DNA of 64,000 nucleotides from Lumbricus rubellus (taxonomy: Eukaryota > Annelida > Clitellata > Crassiclitellata > Lumbricidae), in assembly GCA_945859605.1 (NCBI GenBank), contig OX243821.1, forward strand, positions 14,018,335 to 14,082,334, in the 5' to 3' direction. The notes under the pieces are model-generated. The model saw nothing but the letters and a program-made list of their open reading frames with translations. It searched no databases and was not told where the DNA came from. Shown here piece after piece: positions 12,001 through 25,300 of the stretch; position 1 is the stretch's first letter; the number at the start of each line of letters is the position of its first letter. The position numbers and the translations under genes are program-made.

Positions 12001-15000
12001 CTGCTCTTAAGTAATACAAAATGACAAAAATAGTCGTGATTAAGCAGCATAGAAGTTTGGTGCCTAACATCTGTTTCTAGGATTAAAAATAAGAGTGTTA
12101 CACATGATAAAGTAGTCATTATTGCGATATTCATACATTACTCTGGATGGTTTTTACAGTTCTATTAATAGGAATCTTCTATGTAGGCTATTGCTAATTT
12201 TACATAAAAATCCGAGTTAGGGTTGCCAGGCATTGAGTAAATTAATCTCTGTTTATGCTGGGAAAAGGGAATTTTCTCTAAGGAAAATTTATACGAAAAG
12301 AGATTATTAGTTTAAATTTTAAAATCGGATTTCTACAACTGAAAATCGGTTTAAAACCCAAAATTAACAACACTAGTTGGAATATGATGGTACGGTTCTG
12401 CACTTGTGTTGCAGCATTAGCTGGAAGATACACACACTTCTCTTACACCTCAGATTCAAAGGGAGTTTTTTCCCTTATGCACTTCATATGTTCAGTAAAT
12501 AAAAAACACCTAAAGTTTGGTGCTGCTCGAATTATTTTAGAAGTGTGTAAACAGGAGGTATAATTATATATTATGTACATGTGCTGGGTTATGCCTTGTT
12601 TTACTTATTTTTCTCGTTGTGATCTTTGCAGCATTTCCATCATGTCGAGTAATATTTGTGATTATGGGATTTTTTGGTTTTATCATGGTATATTCCCTTC
12701 GTGTTAATATGAGTCTTGCCATTGTGGCCATGTCTAATGCAACATATACAAAAGAGATGAAAGATCCAAAGGAAGCAAACCATTCAGAAGAATGTGGTGA
12801 GCACAAGAGTAGCAAGAAAGATGTGAGTTACATTCAAATCTGTACAGCTGAACTTTTACAACATTTATTGTTATAAGTATGCTGTTTTTATATTCATCTT
12901 CTTCTTCTTCACGTTCTCTGCCCTCAGGCAGGTTCGTTTGTCCAATGATACCATTTTTCTCTGTTCTGCGCTTCTCTTTTCAGTCCACTGTTGTATCCAT
13001 CTTCTGTCAGCATCCAGTCCAGCAACATTGTTCTTGGTCTACCTCGCATCCTTTTCCCCTCCATTCTTCCCTCAATGATGTCTTTTAGTAGGGTGTCGCT
13101 CCTTAAGATGTGTCCTATCCATTTCTTCTGTCGCCCACGTATAGTGTCCATCAGTGATCTCTTTTCTTCCACCAACTTTAAGATTTGCTCGTTCGTTCTT
13201 CGCTCCATCCAGCTGATTCTCTCCAGTCTGCACCAGATCCACATCTCGAAGGCCTCCAGTCGCCTTACGTCTTCTTGTCGCATTGTCCTCGTCTCCGAGC
13301 CGTACAGAACAACACTCCACACCAGTGTCTTCACCATTCTCTTCTTCAGCTTCATGTTTAGACTTCCTCTTAGTAGCTCCCCCCTTTTGTAGAATGCATC
13401 TTTTCCAAATTTTTTTTATTTCTACGTGGCACCTTGCATCCTCTGTAACCACACGTCACAGATAGCAGAACTTCTTCACCTGTTCTATTTCCTCCCCCAT
13501 TTAATGTGATGTTTACCGTTTCCTCTCTTCTCTTACTTATCTTCATCACCTTTGTTTTCTTTATGTTTATTTTCATGTCATAGTTCATCGATACACTATT
13601 TAAGCGGTCTATCATCATTTGTAGGCCCTCTTTACTTTAATCATATGCGTATTTAATATTATATAATTATGCATCTTATAAATGTTAGCATATTATTGTA
13701 TTGTATTAAAACATTTATAAAGCGAGGAGAGTATCAATATGAGTTCAGGAAGGGCAGAGGGACAAGAGTTGCAGTGGCAGCATTGAGAGTAATAGCAGAA
13801 AGAAGTATTCAGCATGGACAAGATATATACATCTGTTTTGTGGACTACGAAAAAGCTTTTGACAGAGTGGACTGGAAGAAATTAATGAGAATACTGAGAC
13901 GAATATGGGTGGACTGGAAAGAAAGAAGATTGATAGGCAATCTATACATGGGCCAAAGAGTAAAGATAAGAATCGATGGAGAATTCTCAGAGTCGGGAAA
14001 AATAGGAAGAGGAGTGAGGCAAGGATGCCCCCTGTCACCAATTCTATTTAGCATCTATATTGAAGAAATTGTCAGAGAAATGTTAGTGGAGCTGGAGGAG
14101 GGGATAAAAGTGGGTGGGAAAATGGTGAAAGCACTAAGATTTGCAGACGACCAGGCAATGTTGGCAGGACCGCATTAAATAGTATATCGATGAACTACGA
14201 CATGAAAGTAGAAATATGAGAGTAGTGTAGAAGGCATGCAATTAATCTGGTCGCAGCATTTAGGACCAACTGTAAAAGGGAAAGATGAACCTTGGGCAGA
14301 CCAATTAAAAGAGAATTACAGTAGTCAATTCAGGAGCAAATGAAAGCATGAACAAAAGTGGTAAAAACAGAAGACGAAACAGAACCCATCCTTCCAGCCT
14401 CTCACCCCCACCCCAATGGCACCCCCACCACACTTCAACCTCCACCGGTACGCCAACCGTGAAATTTTGGATTTCGGGGAAAACATTTTCCCACCTCAGC
14501 TCCCCACTCCAATCCCTCCTCCGACACCCCACCACACTCCGACATCCACCGGTACACCAACCATGAATTTTTTTTTTCCCCCGGAAAAATTTTCTCACAC
14601 CCCACCCCAAGCCTCCATGGTGACAGAGATTCGCCGACCCCCCATTGACCTGGTCGAGGCCGAACCACCTGCGAAGGTTTGGGGTCGATTGCTTCAAAAC
14701 TGTGGCCGTGCATGGCTAACAAAGCCATAAACAAACAGACAAACAAACACACAGACTTAACCAAAATATATATTAGATGTATAAATTTGTATTAAAGCCC
14801 ATCCCTGTTGATGTCGGATTTTGTGTGCAACCCATCTGTGCAATCCCTAGAGTCAACTTTTGTGGACAGCCACCTCCAAAGAATTAAATGAAGAATCAGT
14901 ATTGAATGTCTGTGTGTGCAAGGAGTGATTTGATTGATGGGTTATTTTGGAAATGTTTGCATTTCAGTAACTAAACATGACTAAACAGATTTTCTTTCTT

Positions 15001-16264
15001 TTAGGATGGTCCCTTTGAGTTTGATGCACAACAGCAGATTTTGATAGGTGGATCATTCTACTGGGGCTATGTAGTTCTTCAAATTCCTGCGGGTACTATT
15101 GCACAGATGATTGGTGGAAAAGCCCTAATTATAGGCACTATATTCATCAACGGTGTTTTCACTTTACTGACTCCAGCGATTGCTTGGAGTGCTGGATTTC
15201 CTGGCCTTCTTTGTATTCGAATTCTCATAGGATTAGCTCAGGTACAGTGTTTTTTATTTATTTGCTACTGTTATGTAATTCTTGTGTGTACAATGTACGT
15301 GTGTGCATGCGTGTGTACTGTGTAGGCCTATTTGTTTATTGACAACAGATTGACAAATTGTAACCAGTTGGCGCAATGGATAACATGCTGACATAGACTG
15401 CAAGATGCAGTGAGTTCGAGCTCCCGTTGGGCGGATATGCTTTGTAGGCTGCTATTAGCACTGTGTACTGTAATTGCAAAGCTGTCTATTTAGTTAGTAG
15501 TTAAGTTTAATTAAGATTACTGCATAACTTGTAAATGTAAAGCGCAGTGCATCTTGCAGGCGTTTCATTAAAAAAAATATTCATCATCATCATCAGTCCT
15601 TTTCGTGCAATTCTACACATTGGGCAATGCAGCTCCTCCATTCCTCCCTGTCCACCGCCAGTTGTATCGCCTCGTCCCACTTCAAGTCTTCTCTGATGGT
15701 TTCTGGCCAGTTTTTCCTTGGTCTGCCTCTTCCTCGTCTTCCCTCCAGAGTCCAGTTATTCGTCCAGTTATTCGGCTTGTGACTTGTCTTGCTACCCTGG
15801 CTTCATCCATGTGGATCACATGACCCATCCATTTCAGTCTTCTCTTTCTGATGATGTTTGCCATCGTCTCCTGTCCTGTTGCTTCCCTATACGGTGATGT
15901 TTTTAACCTTGTCTCGCCAAGAGATGTGCAGAATTTTTCTGAGCCATCTGTGGTGCATGTGCCGCCTCTAACCTCCTCCCGTTTGACATCGGCAGCTCCA
16001 TACAGTAGTGTACTAACCACCACTGCCTGGTACAATCGAATTTTAACCTTTATGCTGCATCCACTTGTTTTCCAGATCTTTTCCAATCTTCTAAATGCTG
16101 CGTTTGCTTTCCCAATTCGCTTCCTTATTTCTTCATCACAGCTACTCTCTGCGCTGATTGAGCTGCCGAGGTAGCAAAAAGTGTCCACCATATCTTTGTT
16201 TTCTATCCTGATCTCTTCGGTTGCTTGCCATTTTCCTATCTTCATGATCTTTGTCTAAGAAAAG

Positions 16265-16303
<39 letters not shown>

Positions 16304-19300
16304 GTTATTATATACAAGGATCTTACATTCCCTGTAACGATGTTAGTGATTGATTTGGATGTCAGAAGTTGAGATCTCTGATCTCAAACTTCCGATGATC
16401 GCTTTCATTGCAGTTCGTCATCCTCTCCATCTCTCCTCTGTTTAGAATGAGTTTGCTGTTGCTCGATTGGTTTTACGTTGGTGGGTCGCAAGCCCACCGC
16501 GGAACCCTCCTCTTTTATCCTGGCTTGGGACAGGCACAGGTTTCCTTGAAAGGCAACCTGTGGCAGAGTTACAAACAAGGCGGTGCATTTCAAAGTTTTG
16601 GAACAGTCAGCAGTCTGTTGACCAAAAAGGGCAATATTATTATTTGGTGACATGAGAGTGAGCAAAGAGAGTGAGCAAAGAGAGTGAGCAAAGAGAGGGA
16701 GCAAAGAGAGGGAGCAAAGAGAGGGAGCAAAGAGAGGGAGCAAAGAGAGGGAGCAAAGAGAGTGGCGATAGGTTAGCTAATGTATGGTAATTGCAGTTTT
16801 TTGCAACTATTCCAAAACCTCAGCTTGAAAACTACTACTATAGACAAGGCTGGTATTAATGGACCTGACATTTTATGGTTATGATTGAGAGTTTGGTCAA
16901 ACCAGCGATGGTATCACTTATTGTATTGTGTTGTATTTAAGCATTTATAGTAGGGTGACTCACTATCTTTCGTTGCATAGATTTAATTTAAAGCAACTGA
17001 AGCAGTCTAGTTGTCCTAAGAAACCTTTTTATATTTTTAGGGAGCTTCTTATCCGGTTATGAATGTTTTGGTGTCAAAATGGGCGACACCTCAAGAAAGA
17101 AGTAAAATGACTACATTTATCTATGCAGGTTTGTCATGATTTTAGCCATACATTTCTTTTGTGAGGCAGATCAACTCTTAATCATGCTGCTGATACCATG
17201 TTTACACCTGCCTAAGGCAATGGATTTCAACCTTTTTCTAGTGATTTAACCCTTCTCAAAGCACTCATTTGCTCGCAGAACCCTGCGCGTTTCACTTTCA
17301 CATCAAGAAATACATGCAGTTGTAACTTATAAAAAATTAAATGATCAATGATCAATATTTAATCTTAAGCTGTTTTAAACTTTTAATATAATTATGTTAT
17401 TTGCACTTCTGGTGCAGCATGTAATAGTACATTTAAAAAATTACTTCCTTTAGTATTCTAGAAGTGTAAGTCCAGTAGGCCTACACAAAGCACTGTCAGA
17501 AAACAACTGCATTTCTGCTGTATTTCGCCCACAATTATCAAATGGATAAAATATTGAAAATTGGAAATACATCATGTTCTAGATCAGTTTTATGACCAAG
17601 TTGTGTTGTGTTTTATAAAGAATCCTTCCTCAAGTTTATTGCGAAATTTGTGCCTGGTTATTTATAGTTAGGCAGTAGGGTCTCTGCCTACATGGGAGTT
17701 TCGGCTTCGTTTGAAGGTAAATCCCAAGCCCAACACTGGTTACATACCCATGGTATTTCTGTCACAATATTTGATCATCTGATTGCTATTTCACAATCTT
17801 ATTTGATTTCCGAATGACAAATGAAAGGTAGGCCTAACAATTTAAAATTCGTCAGACAGGCTTTGGCTTCACATTTGTAAAAAAATCGTTAATCTGCATA
17901 AGAAATTTAACCGCTGGCTTTTCAAAGAGCTTTACCTGATCTAAAGAAGAATATTAAACGAAACCATTCGTTGACTCTTACTGGTCAGCAGATTCTAATG
18001 AGAAAATAATTGATCGGATAGAGCGTCCAAATCGTTTGAAACCGACTTTATAGATTCCTTCGTGAGATTCTTGTTAAGGCGCTATATAAATGATCATATA
18101 CATACATACATACATACATACATACATACATACATACATACATACATACATACATACATACATACATACATACATACATACATACATACATAGATTCCAC
18201 TTGTTTCTTCCGAATATAATGCGCAGATTCATTCATATGACCAAATTATATGGTGCATAAAAGCATATAGAAAACACTAGTACTGTAGTAGTACATTCAC
18301 GTAATAAAGATTTTATTTAGGCAAGAGTGACTGAAAGCTGTGAATAATTCACTGCTAATACTTTAATTGTGATTTCAGTTGGTGTTTTTAAAATTTTATA
18401 TCAGACTGCCACGGAACCCCTGGCCGACGCCCTCGAAATCTCAATGGTTCCGCAGAACCCCCGGTTGAAAATCACTGGTTTACTAAGGCAATGGTTCGTA
18501 CTCACGGTAGTTGAATCTCTTCTTCTGGTTCTCTGCCCCTAGGCAGGTTCGGCTGTCCAATGTCGCCACTCTTCTCTCCGCTGGGCTTTCTCCTTTAGTC
18601 TTTGGTATCCAATCCTCATCATAAATTGTATAAGTGAATCAAAATAGAATGTTTTATGCTATTTATGAACATCAAAATAAAATAATTTGTGATAGAAAAT
18701 AATATGTTCTATCCAAATTGTCAATAATTTTTTTCATATAATATTATTTTTTAATTCTTTGAGAGATGAGGGTCATTTTTTAGGCCTCACGGTCACTTTT
18801 GGCTCATGGGTCATCATGGGTTGGGAACCACTGTGTTATAAAAGCCATGCCTTAAGATGCACGAGTTAACCGGTGACTAGCATGTCAACATGCCATAGAA
18901 ATTATATTTGGTAATTAGTTTGAATTTTTTTCAGGATCCAAATTTGGCATTGTGGTTACATCTCCGACGGTAGGCGCAATGTGTACTTATGTTGGATGGG
19001 AGTCATCATTTTACTTGTCAGGTAACTGCAGAAATCTTGTGTTTCAATGCATATCAGTGCTAGTCTAGTTTAGAAGAAATATTCAGTCAGAAGTTCATTA
19101 CTTATTGCAAAAAAGAGTAGCTGCCCATTGGAAGGAAGGACTAGTTATGAACATACGGATGTATTCCGTTTGATGTCTGTGACCTCTGTTCTCTGTTTCT
19201 GACGATTTTTTCTTCAGACATTTAATTCATTCATTGAATAAATTCATTATTCATTAGGTGAATTTGTATCTATAGCGCCTCTTCAAGGGAACTACTATAA

Positions 19301-19309
19301 ATTGTCGCA

Positions 19310-19341
<32 letters not shown>

Positions 19342-22300
19342 GGCCTAACAAGCATCGCCAGACTAGAGTAGAGATCCTGTACTCAATTTGCTGCTTGAGA
19401 TGGAATCAGTGGAGAACTTCACGCATGGGGCGTGGTGGTGTAGTGATTTGTTCAGTGCCTTGGAGCTGGAGACCTTTAGCAAGTCCTTCACTTGCAATTG
19501 CTCATGCACTTAAGCGTGAAACTCCGATGCAGTGTTCGCGATGTAGTCGGGTGTGCCAGGCTGTGCCTCTGAGTAGAGAGTTAGCTTGCAGGGGCACTAT
19601 AGCAAAAACGAAAAATAAATAAAATGAATTTAAAATATAGCTGGAGATGTGGCTGAATTTGGGTATGCAGCCAATAAGGTGGGCTGCAGAGCTCAGAACA
19701 CGTTCAATGCAACTCAGAGTCAATTGTTAGACAAGCATAGAGAGAGTAGCAATAGTCAAGTCTGGTGGTAATGAAAGAATGGACAAGGGTAGCAGCAGCA
19801 GTAGAACGAGAAACGGTGTTTTTCTAGTCAAAACGACACTTAGTAGACGTGACATGTCTTGACAATTTGTCTTTGACGCAGGATGCCATTTTTAAGAAGC
19901 CGCCATTTTGAGTTCTAAGGATAATTCCCAATGGTTCCAATGCATAATAATCAAAACTGTGAGAAAACATCCAGAGCTATGAAGGAATATACCACAAAAA
20001 ATTGAAAAACAAGCAATGGAAATGAAGAACTATTTAATAGATTTTAATAGCAATTTTGCTGTTTTTTAATGTAAAAATACTTCTTTTGGCTTAATTTTGA
20101 TGTCTAATGTTGATTTTGACAGGTCTTAGGTTCATGTTATGCGAGTCAGAAATATATAGAAACGACACCAGACACAAGATGATTCCATGATTTATAAGGA
20201 TTTCTTAGCCTCAGGCCTCCATTTTGAAAAAAGCCGCCATCTTGAATTCTAAGGGAAATCTCGGATGGCTCCTCTTCTTAAAATGTTCTCTTGGGTCCCA
20301 ACTACAACTGTGCCAAGCGGCAACCCGTGTTCAAAAAATGCAGTTTACTTTTGTGTACCGCTTCTACTAATTTTTATATCTGTATGTTCATCTGTCAACT
20401 GTTATGATTGTATTTTCAGGTGCTCTAGGAGTATTGTGGTCTTTTCTTGCCTTATTTTTAATATATGATGACCCAGGTCAACATCCTAGAATCTCTCCAT
20501 TGGAATATCAACACATTGTATCTTCTCAAGGGCAGAAACCAAGAAAAGTAAGACTATGTTTTTCCTCCATTGAACACTATTCCTTATATATTTTCTTTCT
20601 ATCCTCGTAACCCATTGAGTTTTAGCCATTAACAAGTGCTGTATAGAAACTTCGCTATGGTCGATCTGTCTTTCTGGAATAAGTTACCTAGCAGTCTTCA
20701 TAATGAACTTCTTGGTCCTTTTTTAACCCCTTTCCTTAAGCGTAAACTTGTTAAAACCATTCTCTTTCGTTGTGGTGTGTTGCTGTGCGGTCAAGAGCAC
20801 CTCTGAGGAGTTTATCTGAAGTGGCACTATATAAATTCATGATTAGGATTACCACTCACCAAGCTCTCAGCGACTCGATCGTCTTAGGAATATAATGGAA
20901 CATATTGGACACAAAGCTGAGAGCATATAGATAATTATAGCACATGGAACAGGGAACAAGAGAGCATCGTAGAGAATATCAGGGAATATGGACCATAGAA
21001 CGATTAAAGGGAACACAGAACAGAAAACATGAAACGTAGGGAGCACAGAAGAGAGAACATGGAACATAACGAACTTGGAACATGGAACACAGGAAAATGG
21101 GAAGCATTTTAGGAATATCATGGAACATATGGAAAATATTGGACACAGAACAGAGAAAATATGAAACGTGGATCAGGGAACATGGAACATATGGAACGAG
21201 AAAGCAGAAAATATCAGGGAACATAGAACATAAAGGAACGAGGAACAGAAAGCAAGTGAGCACAGAACACCACAGAGAACATAAGTAACATGGAACATAG
21301 ACAGGGCCGGATTAACCAATATGCCATGTCTGCAAAGTCATGAAAGTTATTCGTCATACGGCAGGCCCCCCATTGTCAGGGGCCCCCGTCCATGAGCAAC
21401 AAGAATTTTTAATGTCCACTTTCCTATTCATCCAAGGACAGTATGTAAATTTACGTCAATTGCTGATTGGTTTTTATGAAGGCAATCAATGGCCCAGTGC
21501 TAAAAGTGTAAAAAAAGAAGTGCCTGGATGCCCCTTACCTTTCCAAAAGAAGTGACAGGATGCTCCTTACATTTTCAGGTGTGCTGGCCAAATAAGTGGC
21601 AGTACGGCATAGAGATTTGAAAATAAGTGCCAGGACGCCGTCCATGACCGTCCTGCCACACTTTAAGCCCTGCAATGGCCCCTTTATCTACGTCAGCTAT
21701 AGTCATGATTTGTCGCCAATCAATACTTTTAAATAGGACAATTAGGCATTGATGAGGGAAATGAAACTGCATGAATTTGTTGCATTTGAAGGGATGGACA
21801 AATTTCGCACTGAAACCTATTGGCAATCGTCAATGGGTTATTGCTTTCTTTAAACATTTAGCAATGCTACATGCAAACAAGTTCAGAAAGTTCAATGTAG
21901 GCTAGGCTACTCAGAGTGTTAACGGTCTTCGATGTGCTGGATGCTGACATGATTAGAGAATTGTCACTCGCATTGGAAAAAGACATAATTATTTTTGGTG
22001 GTTTAGAAGCTACAGTATTTAGGCCTATTCCCTGATGAAATGGTACATTTGGTTATGTTGTGCAAACAGTGGCGGTACCAGCCATAAAATTTCAACAGGT
22101 CACACCAAAGTCATGAAAGTTATTCGTCAGGTCAAAGAAATTAATGTACAGAAGATATAAAAATTCCAAAGAATTTTTGACAAGTCATAATTAAGACAGG
22201 TCAAGAGCTAAATAGGCGGTATGTCAAGACCCGACCCACAGTAACTGCAGCTAGCATGCTTTTGCCATTTGCCAGCTAAAAATTGTACGAAAAGTTCTGC

Positions 22301-25300
22301 ATTCTCACATTTTGCTGGAACATTATAGAAATCGACAAAATGACGCAGCTGACAATAAGAATCCAGCTTTCTAGCATCAATTTAAGCCAGTTATAGACAA
22401 AATGCATGAGGAGAAACACATGCGGTTCGCGTTCTAAGTTCATGTATACTCCGAGTAGACCAATAATTGTGATCTACGAGTCGTGGTTTTCAAAACAGTG
22501 CAATTTAATTTTTTCGTATAAGAAAAATAAATTTTCTACAATAGTGCGTGTTTAATAGGCCTATGCTTCTCAGGCGCTGTGCATGTTTTATTACGTTTAG
22601 TTGAGATTGGGGTTCCGCGAGAAAATATAAGGATTCAAAGGGCTCCGTGGCCCAAAAAGTTTGGGAAACGCTAATCTATGGCATTCATGATTCATACAGT
22701 TGAAATCGAGTTTGATATTTTGACACCTCAATGGACTTTGCATTCATATGCTGATCTGATAGGCTTAATAGGACATAGATTTCTAATCTATCTAGATGTT
22801 TATGGATAAGACAAATGGGGATAAGGGTTGAACGTGTCTATTGGCTATTTGTGTCTGGTGACTATTAGAACTTCTTCTGATCTTGGAACCGGGCGCAGAG
22901 GTTTATTTACATCTCCATTAATATATCAGATACCAACTACACAATTGGTCGATTGTAACGTGCAGGCAATGTCGTAGCACTTAGTTGGTCTGTGCTAAGG
23001 TATTGGAGGGCAGATGAGATTAACACAGTGGATAGACCCCATTTCCACATACCACATACTCGGAACATTTACTTTAAAAACAAAGGCATTACTGATGGGT
23101 GGCAGTTTTGGCCGCAAATCTCAACATAAGAGATGCGCCTGTTGAACTTGTGTTTGACTGCAGGAGAATGTGTTGTATCCATTCCATTTCACCAGATTAT
23201 CGGACAAAACTTTATCTAATTCAGTATTTTAAATGTTCAATTTGGATAAATTACACTAAAGTTTTTTGCCTATATACAGGGTGGCCCAAAAAAAGTGATA
23301 ATGTCGCGTAAAAAGTGATATAATTACATCAAAATTTGCTTAACTGTATCAATAATAGCTTAAATTTTTTACTCATTCACTTACTTACCTATTTATCTGC
23401 ATGATGTCTTTATTTCGACGTATTGCTAAGCAAGATTTACAACCCAAAACATACAAGCGTGTGATCGGGCATAAGCTCAATGAAAATGTCAAATTGAAAC
23501 GCTTGCAACGCAGTTAGCAGCTACTTGAGCGGTTTCCTAATGGAAGAAGTGTACGAAACAACTGGTTTACAGACGAAAAGACATTCACCATTGCCACTGA
23601 TCCAGTCAATTCTCAAAATGATCGTGTTTATTCCGTTGAAAAAAAAGAAAATGCAGGTTCAAGAAAGTCGGCTTATACGAGAACGTGACCATTTCAGTAT
23701 CATGTTATCAGTTGGTGTTTTTCGAATGGGGTAAACTAATATTGTGTCCGTTAATTGAACCAGGCGCCAAAGTAAACAGTGAATACTATTATTGTGAACA
23801 TGTTCTAAGGCAGTGCTGTCCAACCTGCGGCCCGCGGGCCGCATGCGGCCCGCGGAGTGATTTCAAGTGGCCCGCCAGACCATTCTAAATTCTTCCACAT
23901 TGCATAAAATAAAGCAAAGGACAAAGTCTGGTTGAATTTATTATTTTAAAATTGATGTTCTAATGTTTTCTGGGGTTTGAAAAGCCACAGGAAAAGCCAA
24001 CTATTTATCTTCTTTCTATCTCGTGGTTAGGTTGCCAAAGTCTATCAAAGGACTGACAAACGACTTCTTGTTTTGAACAATTTTTATCCCTGTAGGCCTA
24101 CTCAACTAAACTGACCTCGCACAGCCTACATGTATTGTATATTGTCCAAAGTATCCAAACCGTTCACTTTTAGCCAGTTTCTTATGTGTAGCCTACAGCG
24201 TTTCAGCACGTCTGTAAGTATGCTAGCGGCAACAATAGGCCTACCTTTCCAATTGGAGTCCTGATGGTCGAAGAGAAACTATCGATAAGAGTCAATGGAC
24301 AGAACAGATGAATGGCGATGTCTTTTGCTCATTCTCAGCCAATGACTATGACTGTTTCTTAGACCGAATTGACTCTGGTTTCTGTTCGGCCACATGGTGG
24401 AGATGAAACAAAAAAACTATACCTGGGAGAAGAAATGAAGAGTTGAGTTTGCCAGACCGTGGCTGCCAGGCTGGGTGACAAACTCAAAAACGAGCTCAGC
24501 GCACCTAATAATTTTGGTGCTGATTTACAATCAAGCATCGTGTAGACTATTCATTTATACATTACACTAATTCCATAAAATAGTTAAAAATTATCAGTAA
24601 ATTTGTGGCAGTTGCTTTTGAGCTTATTATTGCGGCCCTCGGCGTCAAGAATATTGCTTCTGCGGCCCACGGGGCCAAAAAGGTTGGACAGCACTGTTCT
24701 AAGGCAAGGTTTGCTGCCTGTAATAATTACTCAAGCGACATGTGATTGTGGTCGCCATAACTGGACATCAGAGCAAACGGAGCTCCATCTCATACAGCGA
24801 AAATCGCGATCAACTTTCTTCGCCAGGAGAATGTTAACTTCATCGAGCCAGACATGTGGCCACCAAACAGTCCTTATTTAAACCCAGTAGATTATGCCAT
24901 ATATATAGGGTGCTTTGCAAGAAAAAGTCTACCTTCGGCGAAAATTTACCACAGTTGAGCAGCTCAAGTTGGCAATAATCGAAGAGTGGAGAAATCTGGG
25001 GCAGAACTTTATTGACAGTACTGTAGCATAAACGAGTGGCGTTGACGCTTAGAAAAACTATTTGAGAAGCAAGGAGGACACATTGAACATTATTTTTGAT
25101 TAGCTAAATACTTGGCAAACAAAAATACATGAAATAAATATAATTAACTGAATTATATTTGTAAATAACTCGTATGCTACCAGATGTTATCACTTTTTTT
25201 GGGCCACCCTGTATAGTATCAATATTTTTCTATGCCATTATAAGCCTATGAGTGCTTCAGTGGATCTTGGTGTTGCTGGACTCAGAATTGGACTCAATCC

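Noticed and set aside
15360..15440. Functional tRNA gene
   Set aside because: Box A and box B are recognisable, but the stems do not pair well and a SINE tail follows.
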